Positions 12,401-20,732 of a DNA stretch of 60,065 bases are shown here, piece by piece (within the stretch, counting starts at the first letter, position 1; every line of letters starts with the position of its first letter). The notes below the pieces were generated by a model that was not told the origin of the DNA, made no database searches, and was given only the letters and a program-made list of their open reading frames with translations. Source of the stretch: Stentor coeruleus. Lineage: Eukaryota; Ciliophora; Heterotrichea; Heterotrichida; Stentoridae. The translations under genes were made by a program, and so were the position numbers. Location: NCBI GenBank assembly GCA_001970955.1, contig MPUH01000370.1:1-60065 (forward strand). Direction: 5' to 3'.

Positions 12401-15400
12401 AAAAAATGGAAGAGGAAAATGGAGTAAAAGTAGTTAAACAAGGGGATAAAGATTTTAGTAGAAACCTTGAATTGTGTATAAAAGAAGGATACCCTTTGGT
12501 TATTGAAGATATTGGGGAAACTTTGATACCTTTTTTAGACCCGGTGCTTAATAAAAGTTTATCTGAACAAAGCCCAGGTCGATATACTCTTCATATGGGA
12601 GATATGGATATTGAATATGATACAAAATTTAAGCTTTATATGACAAGTAAATTATCTAATCCTCATTATTTACCTGAAGTGAGTATAAAAGTTAATCTTA
12701 TAAATTTCACTGTGACAATCGAAGGACTTGAAGAACAACTTTTAGCTGATATTGTGAGAAAAGAAGAACCGAAAATTGAATCTGAACAAAATAAACTTAT
12801 AAAAGAAATATCTGATGGACAAAAAGAAATACTAGCTATCGAACAATCGATTTTAACATCTTTATCTAATAATAATGAAAATATATTAGATGATGCTAAA
12901 CTTATAGCAAAACTAGATCATTCAAAAAAACAATCAGATGCTATTAATATAAGAATAATTGCTTCAGAAAAAACTAAAGAAGATAATGAACTTGCTAGAG
13001 AAAAATACAAAGTTGTAGCACGTATTGGGTCGGTATTATATTTTGTTATTGCTGATATGTCTTCTATAGACCCTATGTATCAATTTTCTTTAAACTATTT
13101 TTCCAAACTTTTCAATATAATACTTACTATAACCCCACAAGCTAAAACCCTTATAGAACGTATTGAATTATTAGAAAAATCAGTTATAGAAATTGTATAT
13201 TCCAATATATGTCGAGGATTATTTAATTCTCATAAACTTATATTCAGTTTTTTAATCTCAATCCAGTTACTTAAAGATAAAAACCTTATAAACGATTTCG
13301 AATGGAGATACCTACTTCGTGGACCAACCCCAACAGCTTTTAAAAAATCGCCAAACCCAAGTCCGATAAAATTTTCTGATAAAACTTGGAACTCTATAAT
13401 TTTCTTGACAAATACTTGTAAAGTTTTTATAAACCCCCCATTATCTGATGAAATATGCAAAAATCTTCATTCTTGGGAAGGGTTTGTAACAAGTAAAGAA
13501 CCACATTTATATAAACTCCCTTGTCCATATGATGAAATTTCACATTTTCATAAACTTATGTTGGTTAAAGCTTTTAGAGAAGAAAAACTCATATATGCGA
13601 TAACTGATTTTATATATCAAACCCTTGGAGAAAAGTTTATAAAATCTCCACCTGTATCTATGGAAGACTTGTATTTAGAAACAACAAAAAGGACTCCAAT
13701 AATTTTTATATTAAGTTATGGTGCAGATCCAATGTCTATGGTTCAAAGACTTGCATTAGAAAAAAAGTTTTCAGATAGAATCGAAGCTGTATCTTTGGGT
13801 AAAGGTCAGGAAGAAAAAGCTAAAAAAACTATAGAACGTGGATATCGAGAAGGTAAATGGGTTATTTTACAAAATTGCCATTTGGCTAAATCCTGGATGC
13901 CAGAACTTGATAAATTCATAGAGAACTTTGAAGACCCTAAAAACAATATGCATGAAGATTTTAGGCTTTTCTTAACTTCAATGCCATGTAACTATTTTCC
14001 AATCCCGGTATTACAAAATGGGATTAAAATGACTATAGAACAAGCAAAAGGTATACAATCTAATCTTCAAAGGTCTTTAAGTATGCTTACAGAAGATAAA
14101 ATAGACCATTCTTTAAACTCTGATAATTGGAAAAAACTTTTATTTTCACTTTGTATGTTTCATGCTGTAGTTCAGGAAAGAAGGAAATTTGGTCCACTTG
14201 GATGGAATATATGTTATGAGTTTAATGAAAGTGATTTAGAAATTTCTATGAAAACTATTGAGAATTTTGTATTAGAGCAAGATAATGTCCCATGGGAAGC
14301 TATTCGTTTTGTTATTGGAGAAATAAATTATGGGGGAAGAGTTGTTGATGATTTAGATAAAAGATGTCTAAATAGTATATTAAATTGCTTTTTGACTCAA
14401 GAAGTCCTTGGTTTGAGGTATCATTTTTTAGACTCCCCAGCTTATTATATCCCAGAAAATTTGACTTTATCTCACTTGAAAAATTATGTTAACACCCTTC
14501 CATTAGTTGATTGTCATGATATATTTGGAATGCATGAAAATTCAAATATCGCTTATGAAAAAAGGGAAAGTCTTTTTATATTAAGTAGTATTTTGTCTAT
14601 ACAGCCAAAAGAAAAAGGAATTACAGCTTTGGGGAAAACCTCAGATCAGATTGTAGACGAACTGGCAAGTAAATTTTTAGAAGACCTCCCTTTGACACTT
14701 ATGAAATCCGAAGAGAAAATACCTATTTTTACTGAAGACCGTGATGGGCTTATGGATGCAATGGCAACTTTTCTAAGCCAGGAAATGGAGCGTTACAACA
14801 AACTTATAAATGAAGTGAAGTCTACATTAGAAGATATAAAAAAAGCTATCAAAGGTCTTGTGCTTATGACTGATGATCTTGATAAAATGTATACAAGTCT
14901 TAATGAAAACCGAGTACCTGATATATGGCATAAAGTTTCATACCCATCTTTAAAACCTTTATCATCATGGTTAAACGATTTACGTGAAAGGGTAAAATTT
15001 TTACGTGAATGGCTTACTGTAGGTAAACCTAAAGCTTATTGGCTAAATAGTTTTTTTTTCCCTCAAGGTTTTCTTACTGCTGTCCTTCAAGCATTTTCTA
15101 GAGAACATTTAATTCCTATTGATACTTTATGTTTTTATTATGAATTCCAAAGTACTAGTAATTATATAGAAATTGAAGAAAAGCCTGATGAAGGGGTTCT
15201 TGTTTATGGATTATATATGGAAGGATGTAGATGGGATTATGAAGTTATGCAAATTGAAGATTCAAGACCTGGGGAAATTTATACTTGTTCTCCTTTGATA
15301 CTTTTTGTCCCTTCTGAGAAAGGGTCTAATGAACCTGAGCCAGAAGATTATTATTCAATGCCTGTGTATAAAACTTCTGAAAGAGCGGGAATAGTATCAA

Positions 15401-15510
15401 CCTCTGGGCAGACAAGCAATTTTGTTGTGTCAATTGATGTACCAACTAATAAAAAACCTAGCATGTGGGTGATGAGAGGAGCTGCTTTTTTATGTCAGTT
15501 AAGTGATTAA
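3487..15510 (+). CDS. Axonemal dynein heavy chain, single-headed inner-arm type (DNAH3/7/12-like)
   Basis: Motor subunit of an axonemal inner dynein arm that drives ciliary sliding. The protein has 4007 residues from one uninterrupted exon, the usual length of the DNAH3/7/12 group. Order: N-terminal tail and linker (about 1-1300), then six AAA modules. P-loops: AAA1 GPSGTGKT at 1352 with Walker B LDEFNRI; AAA2 GPATAGKS at 1633; AAA3 GNTGVGKS at 1973; AAA4 GVGGCGKQS at 2326. The stalk coiled coils with the microtubule-binding tip lie at about 2560-2870. They are followed by AAA5, AAA6 and a long C-terminal region ending in WVMRGAAFLCQLSD. The AAA2 P-loop departs from the usual GPTGxGKT form. 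Subgroup assignment rests on length and on DIEVLSVIAQQ in AAA1; a tree would settle it. Confidence 0.97.
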   Translation: MSQDLRRQLAQRLDAKRKQNIEKEQQSMIAGLSKSKSQALVLNASFHQSASSTSFAKPRKLKPITPFLKSSQGFAPQVKIPETEEMSMIKGAQKMKLLPPISNSKIRKTHYHGDEKLIEEKQKIEQQTPYEFIQVIKNDPELMEDFWYCNRIGDAYDFQLVPFSKKNEEYLTISSRGITHFTSGGASFLSLEEWEREYKLYQRLKEISFFKQYKKWKNFSLWKNLRRIKMMDERAKFLESELFILDDKLRDPILNVREKVWEMFRYDFFDIGCDRVRTVEEFSLDQEQKRTQGAQDLENLELRIKNDVASSCKNSLEAFRKSNKSTSKEETKKTQEDENEPFLVGDVNNKQMPYTQDAIIRTHYKRLTKFIRLCDYHVIDAKINLSRILHSRMKYTVTFDYTVRDKKTLIRRQNQPIFVVKCFFQNRVLYFEPNNEHIKKAIYDATIRGLTILLNNYMLVNAPEFASYHGGDYEDRQADEEFDLLQMIVNDDDIKKDHRIMKDCIDISFSKVIEKAHMITPYLEIYYRNLNMNVEDLANAEVEEIKKVIEEYKKQEEDFNALKEIQDIGMFQLNIENLKKTILPSPTLCMKKIENFLPEVAFECSASLITVLHEANKNLKGYPRKVEDYVHFLKHIKDIECNLQDLTNQVNDLKDLMLLLDIYSIKIEDHVRRKYNETLIALDTLRKKMQSFYERAENDKIRFTRELRFKIVNVDKRAMELKEKLKDERIACKDSSSKEMLELLENIGEKVNMLIVDTKAFNNYQQELEIEPKDFVLVYQVQKDFQRKYDMWKALHEWQHKVLNWNDTAFSVIDVEKISKEVDMYYRIAKKSIVLEEQGNYVPQMLKSKVEMLKDTMPVVVDLRCKSLKDRHWKDIRKELKIEVNINDPKFTLKNLLDLKVNNVKDRIAEISLKARKEEEIEKRLDEVENSWKEVYLDVKYEKSEDYYILQSVDDIISKLEDTQVTLTTLLTNRFLGPLFDRVDTCSKKFKLFSTTFDEWLLCQKQWAELSKIFRSGDIAKKLKDKNKKFQQIDSQFREKMKLTSLQNHALTSCTKDGLLKMLQDWNRSLEKLQKTLEDYLDKQRTQFARFFFLSNDELLIILSNSQSGRLIQPHLKNMFEGIHELEFDEEKSDSILAIVSVEKEKIDIAKGTKAKGNIEDWLRNLEQAMHSALKHKMVEANSSSSDISRKELVMNFPSQIVLAICMIMWVNSTEEALSNKDLILENLGDLFEQSNNYLDDLTHLIKEKLDMHIRRRIVSLITQDVHNRDIIEWIKDEEVNSVVDFKWQQQLRYYWNTSGDNCVIKQINASFSYGYEFLGATSRLVITGLTDRCWMTITGALKLNLGASPSGPSGTGKTESIKDLAKAMGRYCVVFNCSEQITYMMMEKLFMGLCYTGSWTCLDEFNRIDIEVLSVIAQQIRVIKHAKDEEKQEFFFEDKKTQLNSTMGVFITMNPSYIGRTELPDNLKVLFRPISMMVPDYSLIAEVILYAEGFSNAKELSLKMTKLYKLSSDQLSQQDHYDFGMRAMKTVLNTAGMLKRKDPIMKEDNILIKAMKDSNIPKLLKEDLILFNAIIKDLFPSAKIQNPDYGELEASLRDCILQEKLKVIDNFTQKIIQLYETMEVRFGIMIVGPATAGKSTCYKILAKSLTELRAKHSKNPSFQKVLYKVINPKAITMGELYGEYNEITQDWKDGLASMIIREFSLKEDTTKRWVIFDGPVDSLWIENMNTVLDDNMMLCLANQERIKLKPEMRLLFEVGDLNNASPSTVSRCGMVYMNMDSLGWKPIFEVCLQKCISDWSEKNADYFIQLVNNYLPKALIILRRSLYEPIPTTNNSVVMSFCSLFKAITLPEVCPRLNDNFDYFKKYIDKVVVFCLTWGIGGALDYNSQIRYDQSLSSELGIDLPRGSLYDSFVSPFKIGGEYKPWDSIKSDFKFNHEANYFQLLVPTVDTVRIEHLLKYSISVQKPIFITGNTGVGKSVIIYNSLMNLREPSRINPVFLAFSAQTTSQQTQVSIVSKLNPIKKDILGGHGTNKIALMIDDVNMPTAEKSLAQPPIELLRHYCDQGVIYDKDKKFPIRIIDTTLICSAAPPGGGRSILSQRFTRHFHIIAIPDTSEDSMILIFKTILDGFFACGFKQEIQNMSASVVIATISVYQILKSELLPTPSKSHYLFNLRDLSKVFQGMLMTKPLNILNFDSLIKLWIHETMRVFYDRLADNKDKDWLLEVILKQVLQYFKVSITKEEILEGFSIMFVDFIRGDQDMEDREYLEVKDQNLMIKRVYEFLEEYNLKSPKTMELVFFSDAIQHLSRICRILRQQRGNCMLVGVGGCGKQSLARLAAFISHCEFYQVQVSKDYKHPMFRDDIKKLYMSTGGLNPKSNLFLMTDSQIINESFLEDISNVLNSGEIPNMFSKDEIDMIEADLRPIAEKEKINENFFNYFIQRVRSNLHIILCMSPIGDALRIRMRMFPSLVNCCTIDWVEPWPSDALLSVSKNKLLDLPLNTMTKPEAFKIRDLIGSLCVYVHESVIEVSEEFYQVLNRKVYTSPKNYLDMIFCFYKILKEKQDSLNKAKNRYKMGVEQLVQTKKEVAEMEKVLLNLGPVLEKKKKESEELAKTVEIDTIKANKVKEIVEEEEREVNIKAQEIRILQEDAENDLREAMPILDGAIRALQNIDRKQIVEIRTFTAPPELVVYTLEAIAILMEVPTSMESIKKLLQNNFLENLLNFPRDNIKPVTLRKLRNKITANANFTPEKVEVQNVASKSLCQWIYAIENYAKISKEVEPKKKRLDEMNKALSEAMANLKRTHNRLEAELETVKNLETRLKEVIEETNRLDYEIHTTNLRLSRASVLTEGLKDEHIRWQQALEKLSEQITHILGNTFIASASVNYYGPFTGIYRSKLINMWITKSNELGIQVSPSYELQEILSDPIQIREWNINSLPNDSISINNAIIITRSERWPLMIDPQEQGNKWIKKMEEENGVKVVKQGDKDFSRNLELCIKEGYPLVIEDIGETLIPFLDPVLNKSLSEQSPGRYTLHMGDMDIEYDTKFKLYMTSKLSNPHYLPEVSIKVNLINFTVTIEGLEEQLLADIVRKEEPKIESEQNKLIKEISDGQKEILAIEQSILTSLSNNNENILDDAKLIAKLDHSKKQSDAINIRIIASEKTKEDNELAREKYKVVARIGSVLYFVIADMSSIDPMYQFSLNYFSKLFNIILTITPQAKTLIERIELLEKSVIEIVYSNICRGLFNSHKLIFSFLISIQLLKDKNLINDFEWRYLLRGPTPTAFKKSPNPSPIKFSDKTWNSIIFLTNTCKVFINPPLSDEICKNLHSWEGFVTSKEPHLYKLPCPYDEISHFHKLMLVKAFREEKLIYAITDFIYQTLGEKFIKSPPVSMEDLYLETTKRTPIIFILSYGADPMSMVQRLALEKKFSDRIEAVSLGKGQEEKAKKTIERGYREGKWVILQNCHLAKSWMPELDKFIENFEDPKNNMHEDFRLFLTSMPCNYFPIPVLQNGIKMTIEQAKGIQSNLQRSLSMLTEDKIDHSLNSDNWKKLLFSLCMFHAVVQERRKFGPLGWNICYEFNESDLEISMKTIENFVLEQDNVPWEAIRFVIGEINYGGRVVDDLDKRCLNSILNCFLTQEVLGLRYHFLDSPAYYIPENLTLSHLKNYVNTLPLVDCHDIFGMHENSNIAYEKRESLFILSSILSIQPKEKGITALGKTSDQIVDELASKFLEDLPLTLMKSEEKIPIFTEDRDGLMDAMATFLSQEMERYNKLINEVKSTLEDIKKAIKGLVLMTDDLDKMYTSLNENRVPDIWHKVSYPSLKPLSSWLNDLRERVKFLREWLTVGKPKAYWLNSFFFPQGFLTAVLQAFSREHLIPIDTLCFYYEFQSTSNYIEIEEKPDEGVLVYGLYMEGCRWDYEVMQIEDSRPGEIYTCSPLILFVPSEKGSNEPEPEDYYSMPVYKTSERAGIVSTSGQTSNFVVSIDVPTNKKPSMWVMRGAAFLCQLSD

Positions 15511-16155
15511 TGTAAATGGCTTAAGATTATATTTTTAATAAATTTATTAGGTTTTTATGATTTGGTTTTTAAAGAGTGGTTAATATGAAAGTTATTTTGG
15601 GTGGAAGTTTAGGGAAGTTATGATGGTGATAAGAATATAGATTTAGTTGGTTATTGTATTTATAGATTGAACTATTTTGTGGGAATTTTTTAATGGGGTT
15701 GCTTATTGAGAATTGTAATATGGTTTATGTTATAAATTATATGGAAGAAGGGTTTTGTAATAAGAGGAAGAAAAAAGTAAGTCATAGATTAAAAATCAAA
15801 ATAATGCTGTTTTGCAAGGTTTTATTTATATAGATATGATATATTAAAGAGAAAAATAAAGTATATTTTGGTGTTATTATAAAATATTAATGATAATTAA
15901 TTGGAAGAGAGTTAATGAGCTGATTCCATAGTAATATGTATTAATAGCTCTACCAACTTAAACCAAAGCTTACCTCAAAAAACTTATATTCTATCACTAG
16001 GCCAAAAACCAACAAAAATATCATCAAGAAATTCATCAAACTATTTTTAATACATATTTTAGTTTATTTTATATACTATAAATATTCCTATAAACTCAGC
16101 ATGAACCTCAATCCAACACCTTAAAAAGCCTCATCTTCCACTATCCAACTGCTTT
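15511..16155. other. Intergenic, AT-rich
   Basis: 3' flank of the dynein gene and presumed promoter of the CCCH gene. I see no gene, RNA or repeat here. Confidence 0.5.
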
Positions 16156-18420
16156 ATGCCAATAATTATTAAGGCTGTAATAAATATGCAAGAGGACTGC
16201 AAGTTTGGCGAGCACTGCTTCAGGCCTGATTGTAAATACAAGCATGTAGTAAAAAACCATAAGCACATTACCTGCATTCATTTCAATACAAGAGGTTGTT
16301 TACGAGGAGACCATTGCCCATACAGTCACATTCAGAAATCTCCACAGAAATCTCCATCAAGTACGAAGCCAGAAAACATAATTATGCAACTAACTCCTGT
16401 AATTCCTGAAGATGTGAATATTCCAGTTAAAAGAAAAGGATCAGAGAATATTGTCAGTCATGAATCTTTTCCAGACGATATATCTATGTTGCTTGATAAT
16501 TATGATGAAGAAATGGATAAGTCATTAAAAAAGCAAAAAGTCCTTAGTCGAGAAGAAGATGATGCTGCAAGAGTTCAGAAAATCATGGAAGAAACTGAAA
16601 AAACTAATATGACTTTAGATGTACAGATAGGATTAGGAAATGAGGAAGTATCTATGCTGGTTGATGATATTTCAGTAGGTAATAAGCCTATTCAGACTGA
16701 AAATTTAGAAGTAAAAATACTGATTCCAACTGAGAATTTAGAGGCAAATAAACCGATTCAAACTGAAAATTTAGTGGCGAATAGACTGATTTCAACTGAA
16801 ACTATAGAGGCAAATATATTGGATCAGACTGAGAATAAAGATGCAGAAATTGGGAAACAGGGAAAAGTTACTGGACAAAGTAATGAGGCTAAGGTAGAAG
16901 TGAGTAAGGAAAAGCCGAAAAAAACTCAGAGAGTCTTACATAAAAAAGCTCAGCATGAAGGCCAACAGAAAGAAGTGAAAGAACCTCAGAAAGGACATGC
17001 AAAAGTTGCCCATGTGATCTCGCCGAAAAATCCAAACCAGAAAGATCAGAATAAAGGCTTGATAGTCTTAGAAAAATCTGGAAAACCTACAAAGCCTGAA
17101 ACAATTGAAAAACCTGAGAAACTTGAAAAAAAATTAGAAAAAAAGCCTGAAAAACTAGAAAAGAAGCCTGAAAAACTTGAAAAAATGCCTGAAGAGCTTG
17201 AGAAAATGCAGGAAGTCGAAAATAAAGATATGGCTGAGGAAGAGAAGAAGGTAGATAAGCTAATGATTAGTAGTGAAGATACTGGAGAGGTAGGTAAAAT
17301 GACTGAAACTGTGGTAGTTGATGAGAAACCAAAAACTCCAAGACAAAAAGAATTAGAAGTTGGGGAAATTGTTACAGAAGATATTGATATGGGGATAGTT
17401 AATGATAATAAACCTATTATACAGACTAAAGTACCAGTTCAAGAAACAAATGACAAAATTATTAATTTAAAACCTTCTCATGAGCAGTCAGTGAAAAAAA
17501 TTAAAGAGCCAGTTTCTGCTTCAAAGAAACCTTCTGATATTATTGAGCTTAAGCCTTTAGATTCTAAGAAACAAACTGCGATTATTGATCCTTCAAAGAA
17601 ACTACCAGAGTCTGTTGTTTTAACTGGTATAGGGAGTACAGAGATTAAATTGCCAGTATCTAAGTCTATAGAAAAAACTTCACAAATACCTAAAACTAAA
17701 TCCTTACCTGATACCCAAATTAAACCTCCAACACCAAGCGAAAAAACTGCTAATGTTAATCTACCACGCAAGCCAAGTGGAGTTGAAACTACAAAAATCC
17801 TCACTATCGAAGAAATCAGGAAGAAAAAAGAAGCTGCCAAAAAAAAAGAAGAAGAAGCTAGCATTGAAGTTAGTAAGCCTAACCCACCTAAAGAACAACC
17901 AAAACCTAAACCAATGCCTTCTCCTATAATAAAACCAACAGAAAACGAGCAACAAAAAACCCCAATAAGAGATATTGAAATTCCCCCAAGCCCCATATCG
18001 AACATTGAAGAGCCTAAAATACAACAAAAAAAACCTGTAAATCAAGAAACCCCTGTGTCAACTGGAGTTATAAATTTACCTATTAAAAGAGCTCCTGAAG
18101 AAAAACCTAAACAAGTCCCTATAAAAGTTCCTAAGGTTGATCGACAAATCAAACTTTTAGTTGGACGTGATGAATGGGAACCTTTTCAAAATGCATTGAT
18201 TAATTTGGAGTTTTCATCAGAAAAATTTTCGACTCAAGAGGCTGAAGAATTCAAAAACTTGGCTTTGAAAATTAGTACCCCTGAAGGGATTAGTGAGATT
18301 GTTTTTGAACTTGAACAAAAACTTAGTAAATTTCCGGATACACCTGAAGACCCTGAGTTTGAAAGATTGACTTTATCAGAAAAAATTGATAAACTTTATA
18401 AAGAGTGCTTATATCATTAA
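16156..18420 (+). CDS. CCCH zinc-finger protein with long disordered Lys/Glu/Pro-rich region
   Basis: Probable RNA-binding nuclear protein, 754 aa. Two tandem CCCH fingers lie within the first 60 residues. The first is CKFGEHCFRPDCKYKH (C-x5-C-x4-C-x3-H, the spacing of Nab2/ZC3H14 poly(A)-binding fingers). The second is CIHFNTRGCLRGDHCPYSH (C-x7-C-x5-C-x3-H, the common type). The next ~550 residues are low complexity. They include about five copies of a 12-residue repeat built on xxTENLEANxxI (around 16680-16840) and a run of KPEKLEK units (around 17100-17210). The last ~90 residues look folded (IKLLVGRDEWEPFQNAL onward, helical). The conserved Cys of finger 1 follows an internal Met at 16189, so the true start could be there. 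Confidence 0.88.
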   Translation: MPIIIKAVINMQEDCKFGEHCFRPDCKYKHVVKNHKHITCIHFNTRGCLRGDHCPYSHIQKSPQKSPSSTKPENIIMQLTPVIPEDVNIPVKRKGSENIVSHESFPDDISMLLDNYDEEMDKSLKKQKVLSREEDDAARVQKIMEETEKTNMTLDVQIGLGNEEVSMLVDDISVGNKPIQTENLEVKILIPTENLEANKPIQTENLVANRLISTETIEANILDQTENKDAEIGKQGKVTGQSNEAKVEVSKEKPKKTQRVLHKKAQHEGQQKEVKEPQKGHAKVAHVISPKNPNQKDQNKGLIVLEKSGKPTKPETIEKPEKLEKKLEKKPEKLEKKPEKLEKMPEELEKMQEVENKDMAEEEKKVDKLMISSEDTGEVGKMTETVVVDEKPKTPRQKELEVGEIVTEDIDMGIVNDNKPIIQTKVPVQETNDKIINLKPSHEQSVKKIKEPVSASKKPSDIIELKPLDSKKQTAIIDPSKKLPESVVLTGIGSTEIKLPVSKSIEKTSQIPKTKSLPDTQIKPPTPSEKTANVNLPRKPSGVETTKILTIEEIRKKKEAAKKKEEEASIEVSKPNPPKEQPKPKPMPSPIIKPTENEQQKTPIRDIEIPPSPISNIEEPKIQQKKPVNQETPVSTGVINLPIKRAPEEKPKQVPIKVPKVDRQIKLLVGRDEWEPFQNALINLEFSSEKFSTQEAEEFKNLALKISTPEGISEIVFELEQKLSKFPDTPEDPEFERLTLSEKIDKLYKECLYH

Positions 18421-18528
18421 GCTAAATAGTTTTAAAAGATTATAGTATAATGATTGAGTAGATTTTTGAAAATGCTTTGGATGAAGTTTTATATGATTAT
18501 ATTTTTATAAGAAATATTTTATAGGATA

Positions 18529-18635
18529 ATGATTAATTATAATCATCCTCGCAGATCATTTTTTCCGCAAGAGAAAAAACAGTGCTGGGAAAGGGCTGAG
18601 ATTATTCCGGGACGAGATCCTGGAAGATGGAGGTT
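18529..18635 (+). pseudogene. HNH endonuclease-domain gene, 5' part (split by insertion)
   Basis: The frame from 18529 contains CWERAEIIPGRDPGRWR, the region that normally precedes the HNH core in the eukaryotic (plant/protist) HNH family. The homology stops abruptly at 18635. The next expected residues (D-A-x-G-N) resume in the same register at 19609. The gene is therefore split by about 960 bp of foreign sequence. Confidence 0.8.
18627..18635. repeat. Left copy of candidate 9-bp target-site duplication
   Basis: ATGGAGGTT here, against ATGGAGATT at 19599..19607 (one mismatch). The two copies flank the inserted element exactly where the HNH reading frame leaves off and resumes. Merlin/IS1595 transposases make 8-9 bp duplications. 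Confidence 0.65.
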
Positions 18636-19598
18636 AAAAAATAATAGGTTGCAGAAATTTAGAGTAATTTTATATATAATGGGATTAGTCTTATCTATGA
18701 ATATATATATATTATAAATTAAAGAGGCTAAGATTTTATATACTTTTTTTGAGTTAAAATTTCTGAAGATAATATAAATGATAGACTTCCTTGATGATAA
18801 TATTTTATTAACTGATTTAGTGTAATTTAATAAGATATTCTTTGATGAAAATACACCTATTAAATATTTTTTTAACAAGTCTGTATTTCCACAAGTTAAA
18901 AGATGCAAAAAATGCTACAGGATAATGTCATTGAGTAAAAACTTGTCCAAATTCATTTTTATTGATAAGAATTGCTGGAAAAAGGTCAGTATTAAAAAAT
19001 TCACCATATTTGAAGCTAGTAAAACACAGTCCTGTGCATTCTTACTTTTAGGTAATTTATGGCTTCATAAAGTTGGAGTAAAATCAGTATCGAGCTTAAC
19101 TGGCCTAAATAAAAATACAATAATGGATTATTTTCATAAGTTTCAAGATAGAATTCAGCATAGTTTAGCACTAATGAAATGATCGGTGAAAAGGATATTT
19201 TAGTTCAGATTGATGAATGTAAAATTAGTCGACGAAAATATAATCGAGGACATTACGTAGAAGAGTATAATCCTTGGAGGAGTTGAGGAAACTCCTGAAA
19301 AAAAAATATTTTTAATTGAAGTTCCTGATCGTAGCTCAAAAAATTAACCAAAATTACTCTGCAGTATGTCCAAAGAGGCTCAATTATAATCACCGATTGT
19401 TGGAAAGGCTATAATCGTTTAAAAGAATACTATTATCATTTCACTATCAATCCTAGTGAGGATTATACCGATCCTAGGACCCTCAGAAAAATAATTAAGA
19501 TTTTTTTAAAGGATTTCTTATATTCTTTAATTTTTATATATATACTCATAGATAATTTCACTCATCTCTTTCTAAGACAAATCCTAAATATATTACCA
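18636..19598 (+). mobile_element. Decayed ISXO2/IS1595-type (Merlin-like) element inserted in an HNH gene
   Basis: A 963-bp insert bounded by the 9-bp near-duplicate. It carries a broken transposase whose pieces fall in order along the plus strand. No clean terminal inverted repeat is visible: the left end starts with an A-run and the right end reads CTAAATATATTACC. Either the ends have decayed or the exact boundary is slightly off. Confidence 0.72.
18778..19480 (+). pseudogene. ISXO2-like transposase pseudogene (DDE_Tnp_IS1595)
   Basis: Reading starts MIDFLDDNILLTDLV, meets TAA, then continues in frame to FPQVKRCKKCYRIMSL (half of the N-terminal zinc ribbon) and DKNCWKKVSIKKFTIFEASK. The helical region follows (VGVKSVSSLTGLNKNTIMDY). 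After a frame change comes the catalytic domain start LVQIDECKISRRKYNRGHYV, then ILGGVEETPEKKIFLIEVPD, then GSIIITDCWKGYNRL, then HFTINPSEDYTDP. These are the DE, FGGxE, DCWxxY and VNHS landmarks of ISXO2 transposases. At least one in-frame stop and several frame changes separate them, and the third catalytic region is lost, so the copy is dead. Confidence 0.88.
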
Positions 19599-19607
19599 AT
19601 GGAGATT
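19599..19607. repeat. Right copy of candidate 9-bp target-site duplication
   Basis: ATGGAGATT, one mismatch from the copy at 18627..18635. The HNH coding frame resumes through it. Confidence 0.65.
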
Positions 19608-19893
19608 TGATGCAGCAGGGAACCCTGCACTAAATGCTCTCCGTGATTGTTTAGGATAATTTTGCCATGAATATGACCACATTCTGCCATTTTCCAAAGG
19701 TGGGGAGACCACTGTAGAGAATTGCCAAATCCTTCAAACACACTTAAACCGATATAAAAGTAACAAAAACCTATCTTTGGAAGAACTAAAAAAAGAAAGC
19801 ATAAGACAATATTTCAGTGATCGAGAAATGAATCTAATAGAAATGGCAGCGTATGGCTCAGTGAAAAGGCCTACAGAAGAAAACTACTATTAA
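19599..19893 (+). pseudogene. HNH endonuclease-domain gene, 3' part
   Basis: Continues the HNH gene from 18529: WRFDAAGNPALNALRDC, an in-frame TAA at 19657, then FCHEYDHILPFSKGGE and TVENCQILQTHLNRYKSNK. The core EYDHI...SKGG...ENCQILQ...N..K is that of the HNH nuclease domain seen in plants and protists. A C-terminal helical tail runs to TAA at 19891. The internal TAA shows the gene has also decayed by point mutation after, or independently of, the insertion. Confidence 0.85.
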
Positions 19894-20732
19894 ATTATTA
19901 TTAAAAATTATATAAAACTCCAAAGATTTTCCTATATTCAATATTTTTTAAAGACTTAAATCAACTTTTAAAAATTCAAGACTATAATCACTAGAAATTT
20001 TGAAGGTTAGGCTTTGTATGCGCTGATTAAACTTAATATGATAAAATTAATGATATTATTTTAAGAAATTAAGGCATCGGTTTGGTATTCATTAATTTAA
20101 ATCAAATTTGATAGCCCAAGTGTTTAGAATCTTGTTACTTATAAAATAAAAACATTTTTTTAACTTTTGGATATTTTTTATGTATTAAATTCAAATTACT
20201 TATTAAATAGGAGAAATTTGGTTTACAGCTTTTTTACTTTAATTTTTCAAATAAGAAACATAAGTCTATGAGGTTAAGCATAGGCAAGTGCGTAAAAAAC
20301 TTATCCACAAAATTTTTAATATCAATATCTATATGCTTTTCTGTAAGCAATACTTCTTTATCATGTTTATTATTTTGCAATACATATCAAAATACTGAAA
20401 CTCTTTTAATTATAAGAAATATGGTATTTTTTCAAGTGCTTAAAATGTTTTTTTCTCAGAAGTTTTCGATAATTTTTTTTATTTTATAGTAAAAAATAAG
20501 TGTATATAAAGTTTTATTTCCCTAAAAATTTTGCAGAACATTCTTATCAAAAATCCTCCCTCCCTTACTTGACTTTATGCATTAACCCATTACTTTCAAA
20601 GTTTTCCATATAATATTTAACTAACAACCAACTCCAATATTTTCCCTTAAATCGTTTTCCATATTAATCATCATATCAAAAGCCATCATTTTTTAATTTT
20701 CCATATGTTTAAGCTTAAATTATAGTAAATTT
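19894..20732. other. Intergenic, AT-rich
   Basis: Between the HNH relic and the stop of the next minus-strand gene. A 73-codon open frame at 20268..20489 has hydrophobic, Cys/Phe/Ile-rich composition typical of chance frames in AT-rich DNA and is not called. Confidence 0.45.

Noticed and set aside
18778..19893. In-frame stops in the transposase and HNH relics as evidence for a code with reassigned stops
   Set aside because: All three stop codons occur there together with frameshifts and lost domains, while every intact gene in the window ends at a standard stop and needs none reassigned.
20268..20489. 73-codon plus-strand open frame
   Set aside because: Hydrophobic, Phe/Ile/Ser/Cys-rich composition with no motif, as expected of chance frames in AT-rich DNA.
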